This document shows positions 35,996-44,991 of a stretch of 64,000 bases of DNA, piece by piece; the stretch's first letter is position 1, and each line of letters opens with the position of its first letter. The notes under the pieces are model-generated. The model was not told where the DNA came from. It saw nothing but the letters and a program-made list of their open reading frames with translations, and made no database searches. The translations under genes were made by a program, and so were the position numbers. The stretch is from Salipiger profundus. GTDB lineage: Bacteria; Pseudomonadota; Alphaproteobacteria; Rhodobacterales; Rhodobacteraceae. Location of the stretch: the NCBI RefSeq assembly GCF_001969385.1, contig NZ_CP014802.1, positions 119,959 through 183,958 on the forward strand. The letters run 5' to 3'.

Positions 35996-36022
35996 GGCCC
36001 CCGCGGTTCTCCCGCAGGGGCC
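35996..36022 (-). terminator. Rho-independent terminator for fcl
   Basis: On the minus strand, arms GGCCCCTGCGG / CCGCGGGGGCC (one mismatch) with a 5-nt loop are followed by TTTG, 66 bp beyond the fcl stop. Confidence 0.65.
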
Positions 36023-36087
36023 GTTTTCGGGTCGGGACCGGCCGGGCCGGAGCGCCGCGCTCCTGCCCGACCGATGCCTGTATCAGC

Positions 36088-37056
36088 TCAGGCGCGGATG
36101 CTCTCGACGTTGTCGAGATACCAGCGGTAGGTGCTGGCAAGACCCTCTTCCAGCGGAATCGCCGCCTTCCAGCCCATGTCCGCCAGCCGGTCGACGTTCA
36201 TCAGCTTGCGCATGGTGCCGTCGGGTTTCGACGGGTCGTTGGTGATCCGGCCCTCGAACCCCGTCACCTTGGCGACCATCTGCGCCAGCTCCATGATCGA
36301 GTGATCGACCCCGGTGCCGACGTTGATGTGGCTCAGCATCGGCTCGGTGTTGGCGTCGTAGATCTCGCGGTCGAGCCCCAGCACGTAGAGTGACGCCTCG
36401 GCCATGTCGTCGACGTGCAGGAACTCGCGGCGCGGCCTGCCCGAGCCCCAGATCATCACCTCCTCGGTGCCGGCCTGCGCCGCCTCGTGGAAGCGGCGGA
36501 TCAGCGCCGGCAGCACATGGCTGTTCTCGGGGTGGAAGTTGTCGCCGGGCCCGTAGAGGTTGGTCGGCATCACCGAGCGGTAATCGACCCCGTACTGCCG
36601 GTTGTAGCTCTCGCAGAGCTTGATGCCGGCGATCTTGGCGATGGCATAGGGTTCGTTGGTGGGCTCGAGCGGACCGGTGAGCAGTGCGTCCTCGGCCATC
36701 GGCTGCGGCGCTTCCTTGGGGTAGATGCAGGACGAGCCCAGCTGCAGCAGCGATTTGACCCCGGCGGCAAAGGCCTGGTGGATCACGTTGCACTCGATCA
36801 TCAGGTTCTCGTAGATGAACTGCGCCGGGTAGGTGTTGTTGGCATGGATGCCGCCCACCCGCGCCGCCGCGAGGATCACCTGGTCGGGCTTTTCCGACGC
36901 CATGAAATCGCGCACCGCCGCCTGGCTGGTGAGGTCGAGCTCGCTGCTGGTGCGGGTCACCAGCTCGAGGTCCTCGCCGGCGGCCTTGCGCGCTTCGAGA
37001 CGGCGCAGGATGGCGCCTCCGACCATGCCGCGATGGCCTGCCACAAAGATCTTCAT
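36088..37056 (-). CDS. fcl: GDP-L-fucose synthase
   Basis: 322 residues, full length. N-terminal NADP site [15 protein letters not shown]. Catalytic residues lie in [20 protein letters not shown] (Ser) and [22 protein letters not shown] (Tyr-x3-Lys). [31 protein letters not shown] is characteristic of Fcl and separates it from RmlD. It converts the Gmd product to GDP-L-fucose. The gene lies downstream of the trimodular protein and gmd in a leftward operon. Confidence 0.96.
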   Translation of the reverse strand: MKIFVAGHRGMVGGAILRRLEARKAAGEDLELVTRTSSELDLTSQAAVRDFMASEKPDQVILAAARVGGIHANNTYPAQFIYENLMIECNVIHQAFAAGVKSLLQLGSSCIYPKEAPQPMAEDALLTGPLEPTNEPYAIAKIAGIKLCESYNRQYGVDYRSVMPTNLYGPGDNFHPENSHVLPALIRRFHEAAQAGTEEVMIWGSGRPRREFLHVDDMAEASLYVLGLDREIYDANTEPMLSHINVGTGVDHSIMELAQMVAKVTGFEGRITNDPSKPDGTMRKLMNVDRLADMGWKAAIPLEEGLASTYRWYLDNVESIRA

Positions 37057-37094
37057 CTCAATTCATCCTTTTCCAAGCCGGCCGGTCCGTGCGC

Positions 37095-39446
37095 TCACGC
37101 GGGTCCCGGCCCCTGTTCCGGCACCGTAGCGACGGTGCGTGCATAGAGACAATCCCGCGTGAACTTGCGCTCGAGCAGCACGCGCTCGCGGGTGTAGCCG
37201 CGCGCCGCCAGCCAGTCGTGGAGCGCCTCGTCGTAGGCATCCTCGGCGACGATGAAGCGCGGCGCGTGCCGGGACATGTCGAGCCCCTCGAGCACGCCGA
37301 TCTCGGCGCCCTCGACGTCGAGCAGCAGCAGGTCGACCGCGCCCATGCGGTGCCTGTCCAGCAGCGCGCTCATCGGCGCCGCCGGCACGTCGATGTCCTG
37401 CGGCGGGCGGCCGGCAAACCCGGCGCCGCGCTCGGTCCAGTCGGCGCGGACCTCCTTCGAGAAGCCGCTCTCGCGGGTCATCGACATCAGCCCGACGTCG
37501 GTGATCGTGGTGTGCCGGCCGCCGTAGCCCGCCGGCACGCAGGCTGCATGCTCGACGATCGCCCTGGGCCGGGTGCGGACGCAGCGGGCATAGCTGCCGG
37601 GGTTGGCCTCGATCAGCAGCCCGCGCCAGCCCTTCGCCTCGAGCAGCACCGAGTTGCTCTGGGTCACGCCGTCGTAGGCACCGATCTCGATGAAGCTGCC
37701 GACCAGCCCCTCGGGCAGCGCCTCGGCGATGCGCAGGTCGAGCTGGTCGAGCCCGTAGCTCTCGCGGTCGGCGCGGCAGGGGCCCGAGCTGGTGTCCCAC
37801 AGGCTCCAGGCCTCGGACAGCCGGACCATGTTGAACGGCGGGCGCCGGAAGAACGGCGTGTCGTCGTGGAAATGGCCGATGCCGCGCACGATGCCGGTGT
37901 TGACCGCCGCGCGCTGCGCGGTGCGCCGGTGCCCAAGCCCCATGCGCGCGCAGAGAAAGGCGGTGGCGCTGTCCCAGGAATAGGCGCTTTGCAGGACGTT
38001 CAGCACGTTGCGCCCCGGCGTCACGTCGAGCCGGGCACGGATGGCATCGGTCATCTGCGCCTCGATCCGGGCGAGATAGTCCCGTTCCGACAGGGTGAAG
38101 AGCTCGCGCAGCCCGGGCAGCAGGCGCCGGATCTGCCGGCTGTGCGCGGCCCAGCTCCAGCCCTGGAAGCGCGGGAAGTCGCGGTCCTCCTCCGGCTCGA
38201 TGCCGAAGGGATGGCCGTAGACCGAGAAGATCTCGGGGCGGTCCGCCACCTCGGCCAGCCCGGCCTCGAAGGCGTCGATGCCGCCCTGCAGCGGGAAGCA
38301 GTCGTCCTCGAGCACCAGCACGCGGGTGTAGCGCGCCGACATCTCGCCGAGCGCGTCGAGCATCATCTTCTCGATGCCGAGATGGCCGTTCTGCACCCGC
38401 AGCTCGCGCACCGGGTAGCGGCCGGCCAGCCGCTCCGCCCCGGCGTTGTCGCGGGCATATTCGCCGCGGCCCTGGGTGCCGTCGATCCAGACGTGGGTGC
38501 GGTCGAGCGCACCCTGCAGGCGCAGGCTCTCGAGCACCGACTGCAGGTGATGCGGGCGGTTGTAGCCCAGCACGAGGATGCCGAGCGCGTCTTCCGGCTG
38601 CGCCTCAGTGGCAACGGTCGGCTGCGCCTCCGGCGCGATGGTCGGCTCCGCCTCGAGGGCAACGGCCGGCTCCGCCTGAGGGGCGACCGCACGCTCCGCC
38701 CCGGCGAACCAGCGGGTGCCGGGGAAGCAGGCTGGGCGGTAGAACACCGAGGTGCCCCAGGCATAGGGGTTGATCGGCCCCAGCCCGTTGAAGTCGATGC
38801 GACGGTAGCCCGCCTCGTCCAGCAGCGCGAAGGCCGGGGCGTAGAAGTCGCGGTCGGAATTGTCGAAGACGATGAAGCCGCCGCGCCGGAAGTGCCGGAT
38901 CGCGGCCCAGGTCGAGAGCACCCGCGCCATGCCGTCGACCACCACCACGTCGAAGCTGTCCTGCGGGTGGCGCAGCAGCTGCAGCGCGTAGGCCCGGAAC
39001 GCCGTGTTGAGCTGGCCGCTGCGATAGGTCCTGGTGTCGCGCGCCGGCTCGGGAAAGGCGGGGTGGCGCGTCGCCCACTCCGGCAGATCCGCCGGCAGCG
39101 CCGCGCTTTCCTCGACCAGGTCGAAGCGGGCGTTGGCGGGCAGGTCCCGCCGCACCATCTCGACGAAGGCGGGATCGTGGTCGACGCTGTGCACATGCGC
39201 CAGCCGGTCGGCCCAGTAGCGGGTCGACTGGCCGCCGCCGTATTCGAACATGGCGAGATCGGGCGTCAGCGTACGCTCGAGGAAGTCGATGGCGGCATAG
39301 GTGAACCACGGCAGCGGCCGGCCGTCACGGGTCGAGAGCTTGCTGTCGGCGCTCTCCATCCAGCCCGAGGTGGTGAGGTAGTTGCGCCGCAGCGCCGTCA
39401 CCATGTCCTCGAGCGACTGACCTTCGTAGTAGAGCGATAGCGACAT
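37095..39446 (-). CDS. Three-module protein: methyltransferase-like, glycosyltransferase, FkbM methyltransferase
   Basis: 783 residues. Module 1 (about 1-255) is a Rossmann methyltransferase-like domain (MFEYGGGQSTRYWADRLAHVHSVDHD, DVVVVDGMARVL). Next comes a linker of four 8-residue Ala/Glu/Pro repeats (about 258-290). Module 2 (about 290-540) resembles a GT13/GNT-I-type glycosyltransferase (LGILVLGYNRPHHLQSVLESL, RVLVLEDDCFPLQGG). Module 3 (about 590-770) is an FkbM methyltransferase (GSFIEIGAYDGVTQSNSVLLE, LLLLDVEGAEIGVLEG). The start at 39446 (MSLSLYYEGQSLEDMV, GGAG upstream) is preferred over the Arg-rich extension to 39644. It probably adds and O-methylates a sugar. Confidence 0.8.
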   Translation of the reverse strand: MSLSLYYEGQSLEDMVTALRRNYLTTSGWMESADSKLSTRDGRPLPWFTYAAIDFLERTLTPDLAMFEYGGGQSTRYWADRLAHVHSVDHDPAFVEMVRRDLPANARFDLVEESAALPADLPEWATRHPAFPEPARDTRTYRSGQLNTAFRAYALQLLRHPQDSFDVVVVDGMARVLSTWAAIRHFRRGGFIVFDNSDRDFYAPAFALLDEAGYRRIDFNGLGPINPYAWGTSVFYRPACFPGTRWFAGAERAVAPQAEPAVALEAEPTIAPEAQPTVATEAQPEDALGILVLGYNRPHHLQSVLESLRLQGALDRTHVWIDGTQGRGEYARDNAGAERLAGRYPVRELRVQNGHLGIEKMMLDALGEMSARYTRVLVLEDDCFPLQGGIDAFEAGLAEVADRPEIFSVYGHPFGIEPEEDRDFPRFQGWSWAAHSRQIRRLLPGLRELFTLSERDYLARIEAQMTDAIRARLDVTPGRNVLNVLQSAYSWDSATAFLCARMGLGHRRTAQRAAVNTGIVRGIGHFHDDTPFFRRPPFNMVRLSEAWSLWDTSSGPCRADRESYGLDQLDLRIAEALPEGLVGSFIEIGAYDGVTQSNSVLLEAKGWRGLLIEANPGSYARCVRTRPRAIVEHAACVPAGYGGRHTTITDVGLMSMTRESGFSKEVRADWTERGAGFAGRPPQDIDVPAAPMSALLDRHRMGAVDLLLLDVEGAEIGVLEGLDMSRHAPRFIVAEDAYDEALHDWLAARGYTRERVLLERKFTRDCLYARTVATVPEQGPGPA

Positions 39447-39466
39447 GGGGCCGGTCTCCTTGCCGC

Positions 39467-40420
39467 TCAGACGGCGGCGCTGCGTTCCAGCAGGAGGTGG
39501 CCCAGCTGCCCCACCCGCGGTCCGGTGGTCTTGTCGCCCTTCAGCAGGTCGATCTCCGGCACCCCGGGGCACTGGGTGATCTCGACATGATCGCCCTCGC
39601 GCGGCCAGATGTTCCAGACCGCGAAGCGCGTGTAGTAGCTCCACTGGTCATAGGCCATGTGGCGCAGGTCCGCGTCCCCGCAGCGCAGGGCGACCTCGCC
39701 GGTCGAGGGACCGCGGAGCAGGGTGAGCCCCGCGAGCCGCATGCCGGGCGGCAGCGGAACGCGCAGGCTCCGGCCCTCGGGCAGGGAGACCATCTCGGTC
39801 TCGAAGCCCGTCCGGCGGAAACTGAGGCGCGCGAGATCCGCCGGGGCGTGATCGGCGAGCGGCAGGCTCATCAGCGGAAAGTCCCCGGTTCCGCCGGGAT
39901 GCGGACCGGGGCCCGCGAAGGCCTCGTCGACGAGCGTCAGCAGCCGGTCGGCATAGACCTCGTGCCCCTCCGGACTGGCGTGGACGTAGTCGCGCAGCAG
40001 GCCTTCGTCGAGCGGCCAGGACCGGTAGGCGAAGCCGCGCGCGCGGGCCTCGGCCTCGTGCAGCGCCGCCTGCCAGTCGGGGTCGGGCGTTTCCTTGCGC
40101 GGCAGGTCGAAAACCGCGGTGCGCTGGCCCTGTCCCTGCAGCAGGTCCATGACCTGCGCCACCGAGTGCGCGTATTTCGCATCCGGCTCGGGCCGGGTGC
40201 GAAAGCCGGTGGTGCCGATCTCGAGCACCACCAGGTCCGGGCGATGACGCTGCAGGATCCCGGGCAGCAGGAAGCGCAGCCCGTGCACGGTGATGCCGCC
40301 GATGGCGACCCGCCCCAGCCGGTAGCGTTCGGCCACGCCCGGCCGGCCCTGCGCCATCTCGACGAAGGTGCGCGGGTCGGCCGTGACACTGAAGCCGATG
40401 ACGAGAACGTCGAGCGGCAC
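39467..40420 (-). CDS. SGNH/GDSL-type hydrolase-like protein
   Basis: 317 residues. VPLDVLVIGFSVTADPRTFVEMA gives a block I with GFSVT in place of GDS. LVVLEIGTTGFRT resembles block III and DYVHASPEGHEVYADRL supplies the catalytic Asp-x-x-His. The C-terminal 110 residues are a beta-rich domain. Members of this superfamily add or remove acetyl esters on polysaccharides. GTG at 40420, five bases after the gmd stop, is the likely start, since the longer frame runs inside gmd. Confidence 0.72.
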   Translation of the reverse strand: MPLDVLVIGFSVTADPRTFVEMAQGRPGVAERYRLGRVAIGGITVHGLRFLLPGILQRHRPDLVVLEIGTTGFRTRPEPDAKYAHSVAQVMDLLQGQGQRTAVFDLPRKETPDPDWQAALHEAEARARGFAYRSWPLDEGLLRDYVHASPEGHEVYADRLLTLVDEAFAGPGPHPGGTGDFPLMSLPLADHAPADLARLSFRRTGFETEMVSLPEGRSLRVPLPPGMRLAGLTLLRGPSTGEVALRCGDADLRHMAYDQWSYYTRFAVWNIWPREGDHVEITQCPGVPEIDLLKGDKTTGPRVGQLGHLLLERSAAV

Positions 40421-40425
40421 CGACC

Positions 40426-41550
40426 TCAGCCGTTCTCGAGCGCCACGGGGATGTCGTAGCCGTGCTCTTTCAGCAGGGCGTGGCGCTTGGCGGACTTGAG
40501 GTCCTCGGCGACCATCTCGGCGCACATCTGCTGCGTGGTGATCTCGGGGACCCAGCCGAGCTTTTCCTTGGCCTTGGCCGGGTTGCCGAGCAGCGTCTCG
40601 ACCTCGGCGGGGCGGAAGTAGCGCGGGTCGATCTTGACCAGCACGTCGCCGGGCTTGACCGCCGGGGCGTCATCGCCCTCGACCGCCTCGACGATGCCCT
40701 GCTCGTCGATGCCCTCGCCCTCGAAGCGCAGGGTGATGCCAAGCTCCTTGGCGGTCCAGGTGATGAACTCGCGCACGGAATACTGCACGCCGGTGGCGAT
40801 GACGAAATCGTCGGGCGTGTCCTGCTGCAGCATCATCCACTGCATGCGCACGTAGTCCATCGCGTGGCCCCAGTCGCGCAGCGCGTCGATGTTGCCCATG
40901 TAGAGGCACTGTTCCAGCCCCTGCGCGATGTTCGACAGGCCACGGGTGATCTTGCGGGTCACGAAGGTCTCGCCGCGGCGCGGGGACTCGTGGTTGAAGA
41001 GGATGCCGTTGCAGGCATACATCCCGTAGGCCTCGCGGTAGTTCACCGTGATCCAGTAGGCGTACATCTTGGCCACCGCGTAGGGCGAACGCGGGTGGAA
41101 CGGGGTGGTCTCGGTCTGCGGGATCTCCTGCACGAGGCCGTAGAGCTCCGAGGTCGAGGCCTGGTAGAAGCGGGTGGTCTTCTCGAGCCCGAGGAAGCGG
41201 ATCGCCTCGAGCAGCCGCAGGGTGCCGATGGCATCCACGTCGGCGGTGTATTCCGGCGCCTCGAAGGAGACGGCCACGTGGCTCTGGGCACCGAGGTTGT
41301 AGACCTCGTCGGGCTCAACCTCGCGCAGGATGCGGGTCAGGTTCGAGGTGTCGGTCAGGTCGCCGTAATGCAGCTTGAGCTTGGGGTTGGGCTCATGCGG
41401 ATCCTGATAGATGTGATCGACCCGCTGGGTGTTGAAGAGCGAGGCACGGCGCTTGATGCCATGCACCTCGTAGCCCTTCTTGAGCAGGAATTCCGCCAGG
41501 TAGGAGCCGTCCTGCCCCGTGATGCCCGTGATCAGTGCTTTTTTTGTCAT
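40426..41550 (-). CDS. gmd: GDP-mannose 4,6-dehydratase
   Basis: 374 residues, normal length. [23 protein letters not shown] at 5-27 is the NADP site. [29 protein letters not shown] and the Tyr-Lys site [12 protein letters not shown] follow; [16 protein letters not shown] is diagnostic for Gmd. It converts GDP-mannose (from manC at 46.9 kb) to the substrate of Fcl. First gene of the gmd-hydrolase-trimodular-fcl operon. Confidence 0.97.
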   Translation of the reverse strand: MTKKALITGITGQDGSYLAEFLLKKGYEVHGIKRRASLFNTQRVDHIYQDPHEPNPKLKLHYGDLTDTSNLTRILREVEPDEVYNLGAQSHVAVSFEAPEYTADVDAIGTLRLLEAIRFLGLEKTTRFYQASTSELYGLVQEIPQTETTPFHPRSPYAVAKMYAYWITVNYREAYGMYACNGILFNHESPRRGETFVTRKITRGLSNIAQGLEQCLYMGNIDALRDWGHAMDYVRMQWMMLQQDTPDDFVIATGVQYSVREFITWTAKELGITLRFEGEGIDEQGIVEAVEGDDAPAVKPGDVLVKIDPRYFRPAEVETLLGNPAKAKEKLGWVPEITTQQMCAEMVAEDLKSAKRHALLKEHGYDIPVALENG

Positions 41551-41711
41551 AAATCCCGACCGGTCCGACGCCGGCTTGTCCTGTTACAATGGAGAGCCTT
41601 CAGAAAACGAAGTCCGCCAAGATCGGTAGCAAAGCCCCCCCATCGGAACAAGACAAAAGGCCGGACGGTGGCAGCGGCTTGCCGCTGCCATGGCGCTTTC
41701 GCCACCCCTGC

Positions 41712-42653
41712 TCAGAGCGGCGGCAGCAGCGGATCGGCGACGTAGCCCAGCCGGTCGCAGAGCGCGGCGTAGGAGGGGCTCTGCGCGCAGGCCCGGACCA
41801 GCGCCTCCGACACCGGACGGCGCGGGCGGGCGGCGATGGTGGCCCCGGTGCGGCCGCTGTCGCCCGACAGGATGACGCCGTCGAAGCGGTCGAGCGCGCC
41901 CGGATCGAAGCGCAGCCCGAGCCGGTCGCAGAGCGTGGCGAGCCCGGTCTCGGGCGCCGCGACGAATGCCTCGTAGTGCAGCGGCTCGAGCGTCGCGTGG
42001 GCGTCGAGGAAGGCGAGGTAGCGGCGGGCGTATTCCTCGATGGTGGCGGGGGTGAAATGCATCCAGCCCGAGGCCTGCAGCGCGAGGTAGGAATCGACCG
42101 GGTGGCGCACGGTGAGGGCGGCGCACACCGGCTGCGCCTCGGCCACCAGCGCGTAGAGCCCGGGCCGGTCCTCGACCGCGGGGCCGTGGCAGAACTGGCT
42201 GTGGGCGTGGTCGCGCAGCACGAGGTCGAGCCCGCGCGCGGTGCTGTCGCGCAGGATCACCGAAAGGGCCGCGTGGAACAGCTCGATCTCGGTCTCGCGG
42301 TCCACCGGGCGCGACGCCAGCCGCGCCAGCCGCAGCATGTCTGTGGGGGCGAAGCGGCCCTCCTGCCCCAGCGTGCTGAGCGGATCGACCTCGGACAGCA
42401 GCCGCACATTGGGCAGCGCCGCGAGGCAGCGGCTGATCAGCGTGCCGCCGGTACAGGCCATGTGGTGCAGCAGCCGCACCGGGGGCTGCTGTGCCCGGCC
42501 CCGGGCGAGGGTGTCGCGGCACTGTTCGAGCAGGCTGGGCAGCGGCTGGCCCGTGGTCACCGGCGCCGTCGGCGCGGGACGGTCCTTGAGCAGCTCCAGC
42601 GCGTCGTCGATGGCGGCGCGGAACTCCGGCGGCACCGGCGGCGGCGGGCTCAT
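41712..42653 (-). CDS. Sulfotransferase family protein
   Basis: 313 residues. A P-loop-like motif RLLHHMACTGGTLISRCLAALP lies near 60-80. A middle segment CAALTVRHPVDSYLALQASGW matches the RxPxxSYLS-type 3'-phosphate-binding motif of sulfotransferases. LHYEAFVAAPETGLATLCDRLGL is the usual C-terminal segment. It is the best supported sulfotransferase of the cluster. The start overlaps the stop of the upstream coiled-coil gene by four bases. Confidence 0.8.
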   Translation of the reverse strand: MSPPPPVPPEFRAAIDDALELLKDRPAPTAPVTTGQPLPSLLEQCRDTLARGRAQQPPVRLLHHMACTGGTLISRCLAALPNVRLLSEVDPLSTLGQEGRFAPTDMLRLARLASRPVDRETEIELFHAALSVILRDSTARGLDLVLRDHAHSQFCHGPAVEDRPGLYALVAEAQPVCAALTVRHPVDSYLALQASGWMHFTPATIEEYARRYLAFLDAHATLEPLHYEAFVAAPETGLATLCDRLGLRFDPGALDRFDGVILSGDSGRTGATIAARPRRPVSEALVRACAQSPSYAALCDRLGYVADPLLPPL

Positions 42654-44989
42654 GGCTCCGCCTTCTTCTTGCGCGCGCCCGGTTTCGCCGCGGCTTTCGT
42701 CCCCGATTTCCCTCCCGGTTTTGCCGGCGCCTTGCCGCCCGCGCGGGCGGCGGCCTTGGCCGCTGGCCCGGGGGCCGACTTGCGCCCGGCGCGGCGGCGC
42801 GCGGGCTCGGCAGGCGGGCTCTCGGGGGTCTCCGCCTCCGTTTCCGCCTCGGTCTCCGGCGCCTCCATCGCCCGGGCGGGCTCGGCCTCCTGCGCGGCAA
42901 GCACCCCGGGCGCCTCGCTCTCCACGCGGTCGAGGAAGGCGGCCGCCTCGCCGAGCCGTGTGGTGAGCTTCTCGAGCAGCGCCTGCATCTCGGCGTTCTC
43001 GGCCCGGAGCTGCATGTGGCGGCCCTGCAGGTCCTCGAGATCGCTCCGGCCAAGGGCCTGCGCCCTGAGCGCCAGCGACAGGTCCCGCCGGGCCTCGGCC
43101 AGCCGCGCGTCGGCGCCGTCGGCACGGCTCCCGGCCACCTCGGCCTGCGCGCGCAGCGCCGCGATCTCGGCCTGCGTGCCCTCATGTGCCGCGCGCAGCT
43201 CCGCCAGCGCCGTCTCGAGCGCCGCGACGCGATCGGCCTGCGCCCGGCTCTCCTGGGCAGCCCGGTCGGCGGCGGCCTCGGCCTCCGTCGTGCGGCGCTG
43301 CAGCGCGTCGCGGGCCTCCTGCGTCTCGCCGCGGGCGGCCTGCAGCTTGTCCCGCAGCTCCTCGATCCGCGCCATGCGCTGCGTGGTCAGCCGTGCCTCC
43401 TCGTCCCGCCGCGCCTGCAGCTCGGTGAGCTCGCGGGCCTTCTCGACGAGCTCGCCGCGCGCCGCCTGCTCGGCCTGCCGCGCCGCCGTCAGCCCGTGAT
43501 CGAGCTCGGCGATCCATTCCTCGCGGGCGCCGGCGCGCGTCTTCAGGGTCTCGATCTCGGCCTCGGCCGCGCTGCGGCCGGTCCCGGCCTCGGCCAGCGC
43601 CGCCTCCAGCGTCTCGATCCGGGCGGCGGTCTCGGCCTGCGCTTGCCGGGCCTGCCCGAGCTGGTGCTCGAGTTCCCCGATCCGCTCGTTGCGGGCGGCG
43701 GTGACCGCCTCGGCGGTCTCGAGCCGCGCGGCGAGATCGTCGCGCTCGGTCTCGAAGCCGGCGGCCCGTGTCTCGGCCGCCTCGAGATCGGTGGACAGCC
43801 CGTCGACCCGCGCCTCGCGTTCGGACAGCGACACGGTGAGCCGGTCGACCTCGTCCTGCCGGCCGGAAAGCTCCGCCTCGAGCGTGGCGACCCGCGCCTG
43901 CGCCGTCTCCAGATCGCCGGTCAGCCGGGTTGCCTGCGCGTCGCGCTCGGCCAGCTCGGCGGCAAGCCTCTCGGCCTCCTGCCCGCGCTCCGAGCGGTCC
44001 GCCTCGAGCGTCGCGATGCGGGCATCGCGGTCGGCGAGATCCACGGACAGGCGCCCGACCTCCTCGCGCTGCTCGGACAACTCTGTCTCGAGCGCGGCCC
44101 GGCGCGTCTCGTGGGCCTCGGTCTCGGCCTCGACCGAGGCCTGCAACGCGACGATCTCGGCCTGCGCGGCATCACGCGCGCCGCGCAGTTCGGACAGCTC
44201 CGCCTCGAGCGCGGCGCGGTGCTTCTCGTGCGCCTCGGTCTCGGCCTCGACCGAGGCCTGCAACGCGGCGATCTCGGCCTGCGCGGCGTCGCGCGCCCGG
44301 CGCAGCTCGGCGTTTTCGCCGGAGAGCTTGCGGGTGGCCATCGCCGCGCGGTCGAGCCGCAGCACCACCCGGGCGAAATCCGGGTCGGCGCGATCCTGCG
44401 AGACCACCGCGAAGCCCTGCCCGCGCAGCCATTCGAGAAGCGTCTCGGCGCTGCCACCACCGGCCCAGACCGGGCCGTCCGAGACCCGCAGCAACAGCTG
44501 GTCGAAGCGCATCAGCAGCCCGGCCTCGGCCAGCCCGTGCAGCGCCAGCTCCGCCACCTGCGGCGCATCGAGCAGCAGCAGGTGGCCGCCCTCGCCCTCG
44601 AGATCGGGCGCGATCCGCGCCGCGAGATCGGCGAGGGACAGCGTGTCGACCTCGGGCGTGGCGGTGACCCGCAGCCCGGGAAAGATCTCGCGCAGCGCCC
44701 CGGGCAGCTCGAGCCCCGAGAGCGCCGCCAGGTTGAGCCGCTGGAACGGCACCCGCCCGGTCGTGGCGGCCAGCGCCGCCTCGATCAGCACGACCCGCTC
44801 GGGATCCCGTGCCGCCGGCCCGCGCAGGGCGCCGATCTGCTGCGGATCCGGCTCGACCAGTAGCACCCGGTCCGCCCCGGCCTCGAGACAGGCGGGCAGT
44901 TCCGTGGCCTCGCCCGCGCCGATGTGCAGCACCGTGCCCAGCCGGTTTTCGGCGGCACTTGCCGCGATGTCCTGCGTCCAGTCCTGCAT
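42650..44989 (-). CDS. Methyltransferase-like domain plus giant coiled coil and Lys/Ala/Pro tail
   Basis: 779 residues. Residues 1-220 are a Rossmann domain resembling FkbM methyltransferases (GTVLHIGAGEATELPACLEAGADRVLLVEPD, EVDTLSLADLAARI). From about 225 to 690 the chain is an almost unbroken coiled coil with repeated blocks such as ALQASVEAETEAHE that occur twice, showing internal duplication. The last 50 residues are a basic Lys/Ala/Pro/Gly tail like a histone-H1 tail. A GGAAGGAG upstream supports the start. It is probably a scaffold or chain-length ruler for polymer assembly, by analogy only. Confidence 0.7.
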   Translation of the reverse strand: MQDWTQDIAASAAENRLGTVLHIGAGEATELPACLEAGADRVLLVEPDPQQIGALRGPAARDPERVVLIEAALAATTGRVPFQRLNLAALSGLELPGALREIFPGLRVTATPEVDTLSLADLAARIAPDLEGEGGHLLLLDAPQVAELALHGLAEAGLLMRFDQLLLRVSDGPVWAGGGSAETLLEWLRGQGFAVVSQDRADPDFARVVLRLDRAAMATRKLSGENAELRRARDAAQAEIAALQASVEAETEAHEKHRAALEAELSELRGARDAAQAEIVALQASVEAETEAHETRRAALETELSEQREEVGRLSVDLADRDARIATLEADRSERGQEAERLAAELAERDAQATRLTGDLETAQARVATLEAELSGRQDEVDRLTVSLSEREARVDGLSTDLEAAETRAAGFETERDDLAARLETAEAVTAARNERIGELEHQLGQARQAQAETAARIETLEAALAEAGTGRSAAEAEIETLKTRAGAREEWIAELDHGLTAARQAEQAARGELVEKARELTELQARRDEEARLTTQRMARIEELRDKLQAARGETQEARDALQRRTTEAEAAADRAAQESRAQADRVAALETALAELRAAHEGTQAEIAALRAQAEVAGSRADGADARLAEARRDLSLALRAQALGRSDLEDLQGRHMQLRAENAEMQALLEKLTTRLGEAAAFLDRVESEAPGVLAAQEAEPARAMEAPETEAETEAETPESPPAEPARRRAGRKSAPGPAAKAAARAGGKAPAKPGGKSGTKAAAKPGARKKKAEP

Positions 44990-44991
44990 GT

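Noticed and set aside
36088..37056. fcl considered as the missing rmlD
   Set aside because: The HRGMVGGAI start and [16 protein letters not shown] motif are those of GDP-fucose synthase, and gmd is its neighbour.
41589..43499. A 636-codon + strand frame opposite the sulfotransferase and coiled-coil genes
   Set aside because: Low-complexity Ser/Arg/Ala antisense of a coiled-coil gene; no supporting motif.
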